From contig NZ_CP054301.1 in assembly GCF_013372285.1 (NCBI RefSeq), forward strand, positions 3,252,001 to 3,316,000: 64,000 bases of DNA, read 5' to 3'. Below, one piece after another: positions 17,339 through 26,462 of this stretch; position 1 is the stretch's first letter, and the number at the start of each line of letters is the position of its first letter. Position numbers and translations under genes: made by a program. The notes under the pieces are model-generated. The model was not told where the DNA came from and did not search any database. It worked only from the letters and a program-made list of their open reading frames with translations. Source of the stretch: Marinomonas primoryensis (GTDB lineage: Bacteria > Pseudomonadota > Gammaproteobacteria > Pseudomonadales > Marinomonadaceae).

Positions 17339-18589
17339 TTACATGCTAGCGAAGCGTTGAGCGCCAAATGCGCTAACGTCTACCGTCACGGGTTTATTGT
17401 GAATTAACTCTTCAATGATACGTCCTGTAATTGGCCCCAGCGTGAAGCCTTGATGGCCATGACCGAAAGCGAACCACAAATTAGCGTGTTTACCGGAAGC
17501 ACCTATCACAGGCTTCATATCAGGCATACAGGGTCTAGATCCACACCATGGTTCACTCTCTACTTGATCGTTCAACGGTAAGATTTTTTTAGCAAAAGCC
17601 AACACAGCAGACAGTTGTCCTAAGTCTTTTTCCGCTTCCATTAGCGTCATCTCTGCGCCTGTGGTAATACGAACACCTTGCTGCATTGGCCCCATGACAA
17701 ACCCTTTGTCTATGTCGACCAAGCTATGATTAATAGTATTTTGATGTGTTGTTTCAAAGTGTTGGTGATAACCTCGCATCGGAAATAAAGGTAAATCATA
17801 ACCTAAAGGTTTTATCAGCTGGTTAGACCATGGCCCTGCTGCAATCACTAGATGATCACTATAAAAAATATCGTCATCGGTGATTATTTGCCAACCATCA
17901 CCGCTGGGCAAAATTTCTTTGACACTACACTCACATATTGAACCCTGCATATCTTGGAAGCTTTTGGCATAGGCTTTCACCAAGGCTCCGGGGTTCGAAA
18001 CTTGCCACGAATTTAACCAGTGAATGGCACCAATAAACCCTTCAAAGTTACCATTAGGTTCTAATTTCTTTAATTCAGGCAGAGAAAGAACGTGATGTTC
18101 AACCCCCTGTGCACGTCCATTCTTAGCGGCCTCAACGGCCGCCTGAAATTTCGCTTCCGTTCGATGCATTTCAATCCAGCCATCACGTCTGATCAAATTT
18201 TCGGCGTTGGCTGCCGTGATCATTTCCTGATGTTCGCGCGTACAATGCTCAATGAGAGTTTGCCACTCTTTCTCAATTTTTTGGACAGAAGACTGCGCTG
18301 AAAAACGCCAGTACTGTAGTAACGCTTGGCGATACCGAAGGAGCGCAGGCCAACGATAACGGATATCGGTATTTTTATTAGGCAATACTTTCAACAACTC
18401 AATCGGCTGTCTTGGAAAAGGGTGAACATGAATCGCCTCTCGTTGGATCAGCCCAGCATTACCGTAAGATGTTTCAGATCCGGGCGATTTTTTATCGATT
18501 AGTAGAACCTTAGAATTATTTTTCTGAAGATGCCACGCAATCGATGTCCCAACCATACCAGCACCAATAACAATGACTTCATAGCGCAT
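17339..18589 (-). CDS. FAD-dependent amino-acid dehydrogenase (DadA-like)
   Basis: A 416-residue D-amino-acid-oxidase-fold flavoprotein. VIVIGAGMVGTSIAWHLQ is the dinucleotide-binding loop; SYGNAGLIQRE and WCGSRPCMPDMKPVIGAS followed by NLWFAFGHGHQGFTLGP are the family cofactor and C-terminal segments. It probably oxidises an amino acid or secondary amine to the imine and passes electrons to the quinone pool. AAAGGA precedes the ATG. Neighbouring RidA and a polyamine-deacetylase-like gene suggest a nitrogenous substrate, which the sequence does not identify. Confidence 0.85.
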   Translation of the reverse strand: MRYEVIVIGAGMVGTSIAWHLQKNNSKVLLIDKKSPGSETSYGNAGLIQREAIHVHPFPRQPIELLKVLPNKNTDIRYRWPALLRYRQALLQYWRFSAQSSVQKIEKEWQTLIEHCTREHQEMITAANAENLIRRDGWIEMHRTEAKFQAAVEAAKNGRAQGVEHHVLSLPELKKLEPNGNFEGFIGAIHWLNSWQVSNPGALVKAYAKSFQDMQGSICECSVKEILPSGDGWQIITDDDIFYSDHLVIAAGPWSNQLIKPLGYDLPLFPMRGYHQHFETTHQNTINHSLVDIDKGFVMGPMQQGVRITTGAEMTLMEAEKDLGQLSAVLAFAKKILPLNDQVESEPWCGSRPCMPDMKPVIGASGKHANLWFAFGHGHQGFTLGPITGRIIEELIHNKPVTVDVSAFGAQRFASM

Positions 18590-18851
18590 AACGTATTTCC
18601 TTTACGATGGGTATATAAAAATCACACATTCTTCGACATATATATCCGGACGACAATAGCTTTATAATAAATAAAGACATAACGAACAGACCTAATATAT
18701 CTAAAACGAGACATAATAACCTATCAACGTAATGAATGAAAAAATCGAGGTCAGTAATACAAAAAAACAGCCATTATAATGAATGATTCAATATTATTTG
18801 ATAGTTTAATCACAAAATAAAAAACATAGTGAAGTAAACATATATAAAGAA

Positions 18852-19892
18852 TTATTGTTTTTCTTCTGATATAAATCCAGACAAAAAAGCCTGTAAGTTT
18901 TCACTCAGCTTTTCTATACAGTAACCACCTTCTACTAAGACGATAATGGGCTTATTTAGTGCTTTCATTTTTTTTGCTAATTCCATAAAACCCTGTGTAC
19001 TAACATGACATTTAGCTTGCGGATCGTCTTTATAGACATCAAAACCCAAGACATGAACGATCACATCTGGATTAAATAATGTTACATTATCGATCGCTTT
19101 ATCCACATAACTAAAGAACCCCTTTTCATCTGTGCCATGAGGCATCGGATAATTAATATTATAGCCATAACCTTCGCCCTGACCTTTTTCGTGCTCGTGA
19201 CCTGCAACCACTGGATAAAAATTAATCGGACTACCGTGTACAGAGGTATACAGTACATCTTTACGATCATAAAAAATTTCTTGTATGCCCTGACCGTGAT
19301 GCATATCTGTATCAATAATGGCAATCTTTTGATATTTCTGACGCAAATGCTGAGCAATAATCGCCGCATTGTTTAGATAGCAAAAACCGCCCGCTGAGCT
19401 TTTTCGAGCATGGTGGCCTGCCGGTCTCGTTAAACATATTTGAATCTCATTCTGCGGTATTCTTTCCTTTAATAATGAGTCAGCCGCATTTAATGCGGTT
19501 TGAGCAGACCAGTAGATAGATGTCCATGAATACTTGCCTATTGGGGCACTACCATCCGCTTGGTATTGAGCTGCTTTTGCCAAGATACCAAGTCCAGCAT
19601 TATTAGTTGACGCATAAATTGAGGTTTGGACCTCTTCTCCCATTTCCTCACCCAACGCCGTCCATTCATCGTAACCGTGTTTTAGAAAATCAACATAGCC
19701 TAAATCATGTATTGCTAAAATAGGGTCAATCCCTATTTCTATAGCATCTGTGACTTTTAACCCCATTACTTTAGGTGCCTTTAATAACTCAACCAACCTC
19801 TCAGGCATCTCTTGCGGCAGGTGCATCTTCCCTCGAGAATAATAACCTTTAGGCTTATGGAGCTTTTGATTTTCGTGACTGTATATTTTCAT
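18852..19892 (-). CDS. histone deacetylase superfamily protein, acetylpolyamine amidohydrolase-like
   Basis: A 346-residue class II-like deacetylase. Visible active-site segments are RPAGHHARKSSAGGFCYLNN with the tandem His pair, IIDTDMHHGQGIQEIFY with zinc-ligand Asp and His, and VEGGYCIEKLSENL near the end. Length and the SYSRGKMH-like N-terminus suit bacterial acetylpolyamine amidohydrolases rather than acetoin-type AcuC. The open frame extends to 19949, but the ATG at 19892 gives the normal family N-terminus. It may release acetate from acetylated polyamines feeding the neighbouring oxidase. Confidence 0.82.
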   Translation of the reverse strand: MKIYSHENQKLHKPKGYYSRGKMHLPQEMPERLVELLKAPKVMGLKVTDAIEIGIDPILAIHDLGYVDFLKHGYDEWTALGEEMGEEVQTSIYASTNNAGLGILAKAAQYQADGSAPIGKYSWTSIYWSAQTALNAADSLLKERIPQNEIQICLTRPAGHHARKSSAGGFCYLNNAAIIAQHLRQKYQKIAIIDTDMHHGQGIQEIFYDRKDVLYTSVHGSPINFYPVVAGHEHEKGQGEGYGYNINYPMPHGTDEKGFFSYVDKAIDNVTLFNPDVIVHVLGFDVYKDDPQAKCHVSTQGFMELAKKMKALNKPIIVLVEGGYCIEKLSENLQAFLSGFISEEKQ

Positions 19893-20225
19893 ATTGCTCG
19901 CTCTATTAATTCTTAGAAGAACCATCATGACGTCAATATTAAGCGCCAAGATTTCATTATAAAAAGTCAGTTAAAACCATATGAAAGCTAAATGATAAAC
20001 TTTCTTATTAAATATTAATTTTTCACTTTCCAGTCAATATATTGTTCCATATATTTAAGGTCAAATTATATAAAATAATATAAGGTATTAGCTAAGCTAA
20101 TAACATTGATATAAAAAATAATATAAAACACTTTATGACTAAATAAAGAACATCTTTCGTTGAAATTATTTTTTAGTTGTTCATATAATGAATTAAATCA
20201 AAAAAACGCTACCTTGTTTTTGATA

Positions 20226-20545
20226 ATGAAAAATACAATGTCTAACCATGCTGTTTTTTACTTGATCAGTGATGACATGCTAGTTGTGAGTCATACCACT
20301 GGCATTTATATCCGGGATACTAAAGGGCGTCGACGCATTGATACGAACTCTGGAGCCATCACCTGCAATATTGAACGCGATCATCCCACCGTAAACGCGG
20401 CATGATCAAGCAACTCGAAAGCCAGGTTGCGCTGGACCAAGTAGGTCATCTGGTCGATCTGACTCTCAGTGAACTGGATAACGTTTTTCTTTATGGACAG
20501 TCGTTAAAAAGTAATAAGAGTCTGTGTTTGATATCAAAAATTTAG
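20226..20545 (+). pseudogene. decayed class III aminotransferase, N-terminal remnant
   Basis: The first frame reads SNHAVFYLISDDMLVVSHTT and GIYIRDTKGRRRIDTNSGAI, the N-terminus typical of omega-aminotransferases (small strand, then the DGxxYLD-like turn and HPxV segment). It stops at 20403. In the next frame, from 20402, the protein continues MIKQLESQVALDQVGHLVDL and ends at 20545. A one-base loss in the GCG-GCC-ATG context would explain the break. All PLP-binding and catalytic regions are absent, so nothing functional remains. Confidence 0.75.
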
Positions 20546-20727
20546 AAGGTGATAGACAAAAATTTAATATATCGACAAGTAAAGAAATCATTAAAACGAT
20601 CGATACTTAAAATATATCAATCACAAGTAATCCTCACGTAATAAGACCAGTTATTAACCAGTATAAAAAGTTGCGATGCATAATAATATGCATCGTTTTA
20701 TAAAATAAACTGAATGGGAATAGCAAT

Positions 20728-21531
20728 ATGAAGGCATTTACTAAAAAAATTTCTCAATCTCTAGCTGCTGCCGCAGTGGTTGCAAGTGCAGTGTCAATGA
20801 TGGCTATGCCAGTGCAGGCCCGTGATCTCAATGACATTCGTAACGACGTATTTCAAGTGGTTAACTCCGGTGCTTACCCTCCATTTAGTTTTGTTGACAT
20901 CAAAGGCAACCTAGTCGGTTTCGATGTTGATATTGCCAAGGCTCTGGCTGAAAAGATGGGCGTAGAAGTTAACGTACAGTCATCCCCTTGGAACGGTATT
21001 ATCGCCGCCATGGTCGGTGGCCGTTTTGATGCCTGTATTTGTAGCATGAGCGACACTGAAGAGCGCCGAAAAGCGGTTACTTTTACCGACCCTTACTACA
21101 GCGCAGGTCTAGCGGTTTGGGTAACGGGCGATACTGACGATGTTAACGGCCTGGGTGATTTCTCTGGCAAGCGAGTCGGCTCGACTTTGGGTGAAACTGG
21201 TAACCAATGGGCCGTGGAAAATGCTAACGGCAATTGGCGTAACCAGACCTTTCAAGGATTACCTGACATGATGAATGGCCTAACCACTGGGCGCATCGAT
21301 ATTATGATCGCTGATGATGTACCAGTAATGGTTGCCATTAGAGAAAACGACGCCGATATTAAAATGGTAGATGTCGGTAAATTACCGCGTTTTCCTGCGG
21401 CTATCTCCATTCAAAAAAACAAGCCTGAACTGCTTGCTGCACTTAATACGGCCCTAGCAGAAATTAAAGCTGACGGTACTTACCAGTCTGTGGTCGATAA
21501 GTGGATTGGTGTTGGTGCCAACATAGAGTAA
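20728..21531 (+). CDS. polar amino-acid ABC transporter, substrate-binding protein
   Basis: A 267-residue periplasmic protein of the family 3 solute-binding type. A signal peptide ends at about residue 32 (PVQA-RD). The mature part has NSGAYPPFSFVDIKGNLVGF, DACICSMSDTEERRKAVTFT with the ligand-binding serine and arginine, and RVGSTLGETGNQWA. It delivers an amino acid or related amine to the permeases encoded just downstream. GGGAA precedes the ATG. A terminator-like hairpin follows the stop, which would keep this protein in excess over the membrane parts. Confidence 0.9.
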   Translation: MKAFTKKISQSLAAAAVVASAVSMMAMPVQARDLNDIRNDVFQVVNSGAYPPFSFVDIKGNLVGFDVDIAKALAEKMGVEVNVQSSPWNGIIAAMVGGRFDACICSMSDTEERRKAVTFTDPYYSAGLAVWVTGDTDDVNGLGDFSGKRVGSTLGETGNQWAVENANGNWRNQTFQGLPDMMNGLTTGRIDIMIADDVPVMVAIRENDADIKMVDVGKLPRFPAAISIQKNKPELLAALNTALAEIKADGTYQSVVDKWIGVGANIE

Positions 21532-21542
21532 AAGGCAAATAG

Positions 21543-21585
21543 AAGGTGAACCTATTGCAACGAATGCTTTAGGCCTCACCTTTTT
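21543..21585 (+). terminator. partial terminator between binding-protein and permease genes
   Basis: AAGGTGA (21543-21549) pairs with TCACCTT (21576-21582), with an inner CCTA/TAGG pair, and T5 overlaps the 3' arm at 21581-21585. Such attenuators after binding-protein genes are common in ABC operons and allow reduced expression of the permeases. Confidence 0.65.
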
Positions 21586-21707
21586 GGTCAACACTTTGAA
21601 CGTTGGCGCGCATAGCGCGACGCTGGATCGCGGTAACTAAGACACTATGCGTCACTGGTGATTAACATTTGTACGTTTTATCACTGAAAAAATGAAAAGG
21701 TAAGACC

Positions 21708-22364
21708 ATGGATTTCAATTTAATGGTCGAGATCACGCCCCTATTGATCAAGGCGGCCTGGATCACGATCGATATTTCTGCCCGTTCACTCTTCTTTGGA
21801 TTCTTTGTCGCGTGTGGATTGGTATTTTTGCAGTCTTTCCGCTTTGCTCCCATCCGCTGGTTTGCACGTGGTTATATCAGCGTAATTCGCGGAACGCCCT
21901 ACTTTGTCCAATTGTTATTAGTATTCTATGGTGGGCCTAGCATTGGCTTACGACTTGACCCTATCACCTGTGGCGTCTTCGTCGGCGCTTTCAACATTGG
22001 TGCCTATATGAGCGAAGCCATTCGCGGCTCCATCGAATCTGTGAATAGCGGCCAAACCGAAGCGGCACGATCACTGGGGTTTGGCAGAGCACAAACATTG
22101 GTGTCTATTGTATTGCCTCAAGCCGCGGCACTGATGATTCGTTCTGTCGGGATATTGGCCATTGTTGTCGTAAAAAATTCCTCACTGGTTTCCATCATAT
22201 CCGTGGTTGAGTTGACTTATGAAGCACAACGTTTGGTTGGTTCAACCTATAAGCCCCTAGAGATTTTCACTCTCAGTGGATTGATGTACATCATCATCGT
22301 TTACGCGGTCATGGGTATTATCGAATTAGCCTATCGTCGCGCAATGCGCTACACAACTCTATAG
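21708..22364 (+). CDS. polar amino-acid ABC transporter permease 1
   Basis: A 218-residue HisM/GlnP-type permease with about five membrane helices. The cytoplasmic EAA loop reads GQTEAARSLGFGRAQTLVSIVLPQA, here residues about 112-136, and RGTPYFVQLLLVFYGGP is the typical early loop. AAGG is seven bases before the ATG. It forms a heterodimer with the next product, 12 bp further on, to move the substrate delivered by the binding protein at 20728. Confidence 0.9.
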   Translation: MDFNLMVEITPLLIKAAWITIDISARSLFFGFFVACGLVFLQSFRFAPIRWFARGYISVIRGTPYFVQLLLVFYGGPSIGLRLDPITCGVFVGAFNIGAYMSEAIRGSIESVNSGQTEAARSLGFGRAQTLVSIVLPQAAALMIRSVGILAIVVVKNSSLVSIISVVELTYEAQRLVGSTYKPLEIFTLSGLMYIIIVYAVMGIIELAYRRAMRYTTL

Positions 22365-22376
22365 GAGGCCATACAG

Positions 22377-23030
22377 ATGGAATTTGATTTCACCCCGGTA
22401 ATAACCTACTTCCCAACTTTATTACAAGGCCTTGGTGTGGGCCTTCTCGTGGCTACCGTCGTTGCATTTATGTCAATTGTAGGAGGTCTGCTGGTAGCGG
22501 TAATCTCAATTTATGTCAATAAAGTGGTGAGCTGGCCTTTGCGCTTTTTTATCTGGCTATTCATGACCACACCGCTGTTGCTTCAACTCTATTTTTTGTA
22601 TTTTGGACTCGGCGAGTGGATTCTCATTCCGGCTATCCTCGTTGGTATTCTTGGACTCGGTTTTCACTACATGGCTTATAATGCCGATATTTTCATTGCC
22701 ACTATAAAGTCAGTGTCAAACGGTCAGTATGAGGCGTCACGATCACTTGGCTTTGGGCATGCTCGAACTATTTTCTACATCATTGTGCCGCAGGCTTTCA
22801 TTCGTTCAATCCCGCAACTTGGCAATAATATGATTTTGATGGTGAAAGATACGTCTGTCTTATCTGCCATTGGTGTCGCTGAATTAGTGTATGCCTCCCA
22901 GTATGCAATCAGCGTTACATTCCGACCATTTGAGTTTTTCATCGTTATCGCGGTGATGTATTACATGGTCAATATTTTTATGGAACTCGGCCAAGCTTGG
23001 CTAGAGCGGAAAACGGCTTATCGTCGCTAA
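22377..23030 (+). CDS. polar amino-acid ABC transporter permease 2
   Basis: A 217-residue HisQ/GlnP-type permease, paralogous to the preceding gene. MTTPLLLQLYFLYFGLG is the early loop region and GQYEASRSLGFGHARTIFYI contains the EAA loop that contacts the ATPase. GGAGG lies eight bases before the ATG. It is the second membrane subunit of the importer. Confidence 0.9.
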   Translation: MEFDFTPVITYFPTLLQGLGVGLLVATVVAFMSIVGGLLVAVISIYVNKVVSWPLRFFIWLFMTTPLLLQLYFLYFGLGEWILIPAILVGILGLGFHYMAYNADIFIATIKSVSNGQYEASRSLGFGHARTIFYIIVPQAFIRSIPQLGNNMILMVKDTSVLSAIGVAELVYASQYAISVTFRPFEFFIVIAVMYYMVNIFMELGQAWLERKTAYRR

Positions 23031-23066
23031 AACTTAACCGATTACAGAAAAAGGGTAGGAGACAAA

Positions 23067-23846
23067 ATGAGTACTGAACATCAAACCGATACTCCGATGA
23101 TAGAAATCCGTAATGTATACAAACGTTTTGGCGATCTAGAAGTGTTAAAAGGCATAGACTTGACGGTAAATCGCGGAAAAATCATATCCATTATTGGCCC
23201 TTCTGGATCCGGAAAAAGCACCTTACTACGCTCAGTCAACCACCTTGAGGTGATTGATCAAGGTTCAATATTTCTTGACGGAGTGCAAGTAAATAGGCCT
23301 GATATGAAGGGCTTAGCATTTGAACGACACATTAACCACATCCGTCAAAATATGGGCATGGTATTTCAACACTTCAATCTCTTCCCCCATCTCTCCACCA
23401 TTGACAATGTCACCTTGGCGCCACGTAAGCTAAAGGGCATGGAGCCAAAAATGGCCCGTGAATGGGGCATGGAATTGCTTGACCGAGTTGGCCTTGCTCA
23501 AAAAGCTGACGTATTTCCTAACTGGTTATCAGGTGGTCAAAAGCAACGAGTGGCCATTGCTCGGGCGCTGGCTATGAAGCCCAAAGTAATGCTATTTGAT
23601 GAAGCGACGTCAGCCTTGGACCCAGAGCTGGTTGAAGAGGTTAACTTGGTAATGCGTGGACTAGCAGAAGAACATATGACCATGCTGATTGTGACACATG
23701 AAATGGGATTTGCGCGCGATGTTTCGGACTGGGCCATGTTTATGGATGGCGGCGTAGTGGTTGAAGAATGCCCACCACAAAAACTGTTTAGCAATCCAGA
23801 TCAAGAACGCACTCAAAACTTCTTGAAGACACATTTGAAGAGATGA
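23067..23846 (+). CDS. polar amino-acid ABC transporter, ATP-binding protein
   Basis: A 259-residue GlnQ/HisP-type ATPase. Walker [11 protein letters not shown]-loop [11 protein letters not shown], signature [16 protein letters not shown], Walker [13 protein letters not shown] and H-loop IVTHEM are all intact. AGGAG is five bases before the ATG. It powers the two permeases upstream and is the last gene of the transporter unit. Confidence 0.92.
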   Translation: MSTEHQTDTPMIEIRNVYKRFGDLEVLKGIDLTVNRGKIISIIGPSGSGKSTLLRSVNHLEVIDQGSIFLDGVQVNRPDMKGLAFERHINHIRQNMGMVFQHFNLFPHLSTIDNVTLAPRKLKGMEPKMAREWGMELLDRVGLAQKADVFPNWLSGGQKQRVAIARALAMKPKVMLFDEATSALDPELVEEVNLVMRGLAEEHMTMLIVTHEMGFARDVSDWAMFMDGGVVVEECPPQKLFSNPDQERTQNFLKTHLKR

Positions 23847-23875
23847 CGAAGTCTATATAAATCGTCAAAAGCACC

Positions 23876-23905
23876 ATTATGATGCTGCGTACAAAGCATC
23901 ATAAT
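23876..23905 (+). terminator. hairpin after the ABC transporter operon
   Basis: ATTATGATGC and GCATCATAAT form a perfect 10-bp stem with a 10-base loop, 30 bp after the ATPase stop. There is no T-run, so it may be a weak terminator or an mRNA-stabilising end. Confidence 0.45.
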
Positions 23906-24061
23906 GTCTGCAAAATATGACCTTTCTTAGAGTAATACTCCAGTCTAAATATTTGAAAACACGCTTTATGATCTAGAGGGAAAACAATGGATAGGAGGAA
24001 GATAATAAACTCAGATAAAATGCTAAGTGTTGCCAATTAGCAATACCGTTGTGGATCATCG

Positions 24062-24571
24062 TCATACAGACACTTGGCGATATTCGATGGTGTCTATGAA
24101 GTAGGTTTTCTCCCCTGCGGATAAACGAATAACAACCTCATCGCCTTGTTGTTTTTTCAGCAAAGCCTTGGCCACTGGAGAATCTATACTGATATAAGAA
24201 AAATCATGATCTAACTCATCTGGCCCAACGATTCGGTGTGTGCGTAATTCCCCTTCTTCATTCTCTAGCGTTACCCAAGCACCAAAAAAAATTCGAGTCT
24301 GATCTGTTGGCAAACGATCAACCACCGTACAAACATCCAAACGTTTTTCTAAATATCGAACGCGACCATCAATTTCGCGTAACTGCTTCTTGCCATATAT
24401 ATATTCCGCGTTTTCTGAACGATCGCCTTGCGCTGCGGCTTCTCGAACCGTTTCTGTCACAGCAGGGCGCTTCTCTTTCCACAAAAACTTTAATTCAGAC
24501 AACAAGGCTTGAGCACCTTCTTTGGTGATATAGGCAGACTTTGGCGGAGAGGGCGGGCGATAACGACTCAT
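24062..24571 (-). CDS. greB: transcription elongation factor GreB
   Basis: A 169-residue Gre factor. The N-terminal coiled coil carries AAAQGDRSENAEYIYGKKQL, which contains the acidic tip residues that enter the RNA polymerase secondary channel, and the C-terminal FKBP-like domain begins near residue 85. YIYGKK and the basic N-terminus distinguish GreB from GreA. It rescues backtracked polymerase by stimulating transcript cleavage. It is a single-gene unit bounded by a terminator from the upstream mechanosensitive-channel gene. Confidence 0.93.
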   Translation of the reverse strand: MSRYRPPSPPKSAYITKEGAQALLSELKFLWKEKRPAVTETVREAAAQGDRSENAEYIYGKKQLREIDGRVRYLEKRLDVCTVVDRLPTDQTRIFFGAWVTLENEEGELRTHRIVGPDELDHDFSYISIDSPVAKALLKKQQGDEVVIRLSAGEKTYFIDTIEYRQVSV

Positions 24572-24604
24572 GAAAAAAACTCAACGGTGGCGTAATTAAA
24601 AATA

Positions 24605-24639
24605 AAAATGCCGTCGGGTTAAACACCCAACGGCATTTT
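24605..24639 (-). terminator. intrinsic terminator after the MscS-family gene
   Basis: AAAATGCCGT (24605-24614) pairs with ACGGCATTTT (24630-24639), with an inner GGGT/ACCC pairing, a strong stem flanked by A and T runs. It lies 16 bp beyond the leftward MscS-family stop and 34 bp before greB. Confidence 0.85.
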
Positions 24640-24654
24640 ACTTAGGCAAGAATA

Positions 24655-25509
24655 TTAAGATTCTTGTTTATGAACATGCACATCCATTTGTGGGTATGGG
24701 ATGCCAACACCACGTTCGTCAAATGTGTATTTGATTTTCTCCAACAAATCCGCACGCACTGTCCAGTAATCGCCAGACGCAACCCAAGGGCGTAAGAAGA
24801 AGTTCACTGAACTATCCGCTAATTCAGACACCGCAATCACACAGGCAGGGTCTTTTAAAATACGCTCATCCGCATTAACAATGTCTTCCATAATTTGTTT
24901 TGCTAGACGAATATCGGCGTCATAACTAATACCAACGACAAGGTCTAAACGACGAGTAGACTCTCTTGAGAAGTTCACGATGGAACCGTTCATTACTGAA
25001 GAGTTTGGCACGATAATCACACGATTATCAGGTGTCTTGAGGTAAGTATGGAACAACTCTATACGATTCACGGTTCCCATTTGGCCACCCGCATCAATAA
25101 AATCGCCTGAACGGAATGGGCGTAACAAAATGATAAGAACACCAGAAGCAAAGTTTGACAACGAACCTTGCAATGCAAGGCCAACCGCTAAACCAGCAGC
25201 ACCCAAAATCGCAATAAAGGATGTCGTTTCAACACCAATTTGCCCAAGTGCCATTAAGGCAATACCAGCAAACATTAAGGCGAATAAAATACTTGATGCA
25301 AATCCCGCAACCGCTTTATCGACAGAAGACTTAAGCAGTCGATTTTCACACCATTTAGCTACTTTAGAGGCAATATATTTACCCACAAAGAAAATAACAA
25401 TACCAACAATTAAGTTCATAACACTATCAACCAGCCAAGGCATTAACTCAGAGCCTTGCTCAAAAAACGCCTGCATATCATTCATCATATCTAAACCCAT
25501 CCACTTCAA
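24655..25509 (-). CDS. small-conductance mechanosensitive channel (MscS family)
   Basis: A 284-residue MscS-type channel with three membrane helices in the first 110 residues. The pore helix is rich in Gly and Ala (GAAGLAVGLALQGSLSNFAS), followed by GVLIILLRPFRSGDFI and the beta domain with VIIVPNSSVMNGSIVNFS. It releases solutes at low osmolarity. A second ATG at 25488 could be used. It is the last gene of a leftward group with two small membrane-anchored proteins. Confidence 0.9.
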   Translation of the reverse strand: MKWMGLDMMNDMQAFFEQGSELMPWLVDSVMNLIVGIVIFFVGKYIASKVAKWCENRLLKSSVDKAVAGFASSILFALMFAGIALMALGQIGVETTSFIAILGAAGLAVGLALQGSLSNFASGVLIILLRPFRSGDFIDAGGQMGTVNRIELFHTYLKTPDNRVIIVPNSSVMNGSIVNFSRESTRRLDLVVGISYDADIRLAKQIMEDIVNADERILKDPACVIAVSELADSSVNFFLRPWVASGDYWTVRADLLEKIKYTFDERGVGIPYPQMDVHVHKQES

Positions 25510-25521
25510 TTATTAACTCAA

Positions 25522-25893
25522 TTAGACCAAATAATCCGTTTTAAACCGCCATTCATCCAGCAGTACTTCTAATCGTTCAATCCCACTTTTATTAAAAGAC
25601 ACACAAGAGTGCCCATCAACTAAGCACGTCCCTCTAACTCCAGACTCATCAAGCAACAAGCATTGCTCTCGCAGAACATCTAACGCTTCATTATCTCTAA
25701 TGTTCATGCCAATGAAAGCATGCCACTCATGCTCGGGCAAACACCCTTGAACAGCCCTTACTAATAGATCGACACATTGTTCTTTCGTTAATCTATAGTA
25801 AGGGACTTTTGACTTATGACGAATAAAAAAAACCATCAAAGAAGCTAAAAGTAGAAAGAGAAAAACAATAGATACAAGCAACTCAATCAGCAT
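25522..25893 (-). CDS. small membrane-anchored protein of unknown function
   Basis: A 123-residue protein with one N-terminal membrane helix (residues about 4-24) and a soluble domain containing four cysteines (QCVDLL, GCLPEHEW, QCLLLDESG, SCVSFNKSG region). I do not recognise the family. It lies 2 bp after a gene for another single-helix protein and 12 bp before the MscS-family gene, so it is probably part of that unit. Confidence 0.65.
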   Translation of the reverse strand: MLIELLVSIVFLFLLLASLMVFFIRHKSKVPYYRLTKEQCVDLLVRAVQGCLPEHEWHAFIGMNIRDNEALDVLREQCLLLDESGVRGTCLVDGHSCVSFNKSGIERLEVLLDEWRFKTDYLV

Positions 25894-25895
25894 CG

Positions 25896-26351
25896 CTAAA
25901 AAGAGTAAGCCATTAATGCCACTTTGGCGCGTGCCAGATGCTCAGCATGTTCTTTTTCATACGCGTCCATTTCCTTACTAAATTTCACCTTTGCCTCTTT
26001 AGGCAAGTCTTTCCATTGCTCATGCGTTGGAATATGCAGCGTCTTTTCCGTAACGATATAAAAAGCAGAAATATCCTCATGCTCCGATAAATCTTCACTC
26101 AATTGATCAAGTAAATTCTTGATTCTAATGCTCGCTTCAATCCAGTTTATTTCATCCGTACCCGCCACTTTTAGCAGCACACGAACGCTGTCAATACGCT
26201 TTTGGCGCTCTTCAATAAAGCGATTTTCGCCCGCCAGAAGACTGTCTTCTCGACGTCGGTTTAACTTAAGTTGGTGACGAATAAACCAAATAGAGATCGC
26301 CATAATCCCAACAGATAAAAGTAAGGCCATTAAAAATGCAGTAAAAGACAT
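25896..26351 (-). CDS. DUF2489-like membrane-anchored protein
   Basis: A 151-residue protein with one N-terminal membrane helix (residues about 4-25) and a mostly helical cytoplasmic part. EDSLLAGENRFIEERQKRIDS, WIEASIRIKNLLDQL and the HIPTHEQWKDLPKEAKVK segment resemble the DUF2489 family common in gammaproteobacteria. Function is not known. It heads the group with the 123-residue protein and the MscS-family channel. Confidence 0.7.
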   Translation of the reverse strand: MSFTAFLMALLLSVGIMAISIWFIRHQLKLNRRREDSLLAGENRFIEERQKRIDSVRVLLKVAGTDEINWIEASIRIKNLLDQLSEDLSEHEDISAFYIVTEKTLHIPTHEQWKDLPKEAKVKFSKEMDAYEKEHAEHLARAKVALMAYSF

Positions 26352-26462
26352 AATTCATCCAAATAAATAAAAATATACCGTCTGGTCACCATAATGATCA
26401 GCCTGTATTGCAGTTATACCATCATACCGATTACCAGTACTCAGAGAACGCTCAATAAATAC

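Noticed and set aside
20160..20405. 81-residue frame as a real small gene
   Set aside because: Its C-terminal part matches only the N-terminus of class III aminotransferases and the match continues in the next frame, so it is a remnant.
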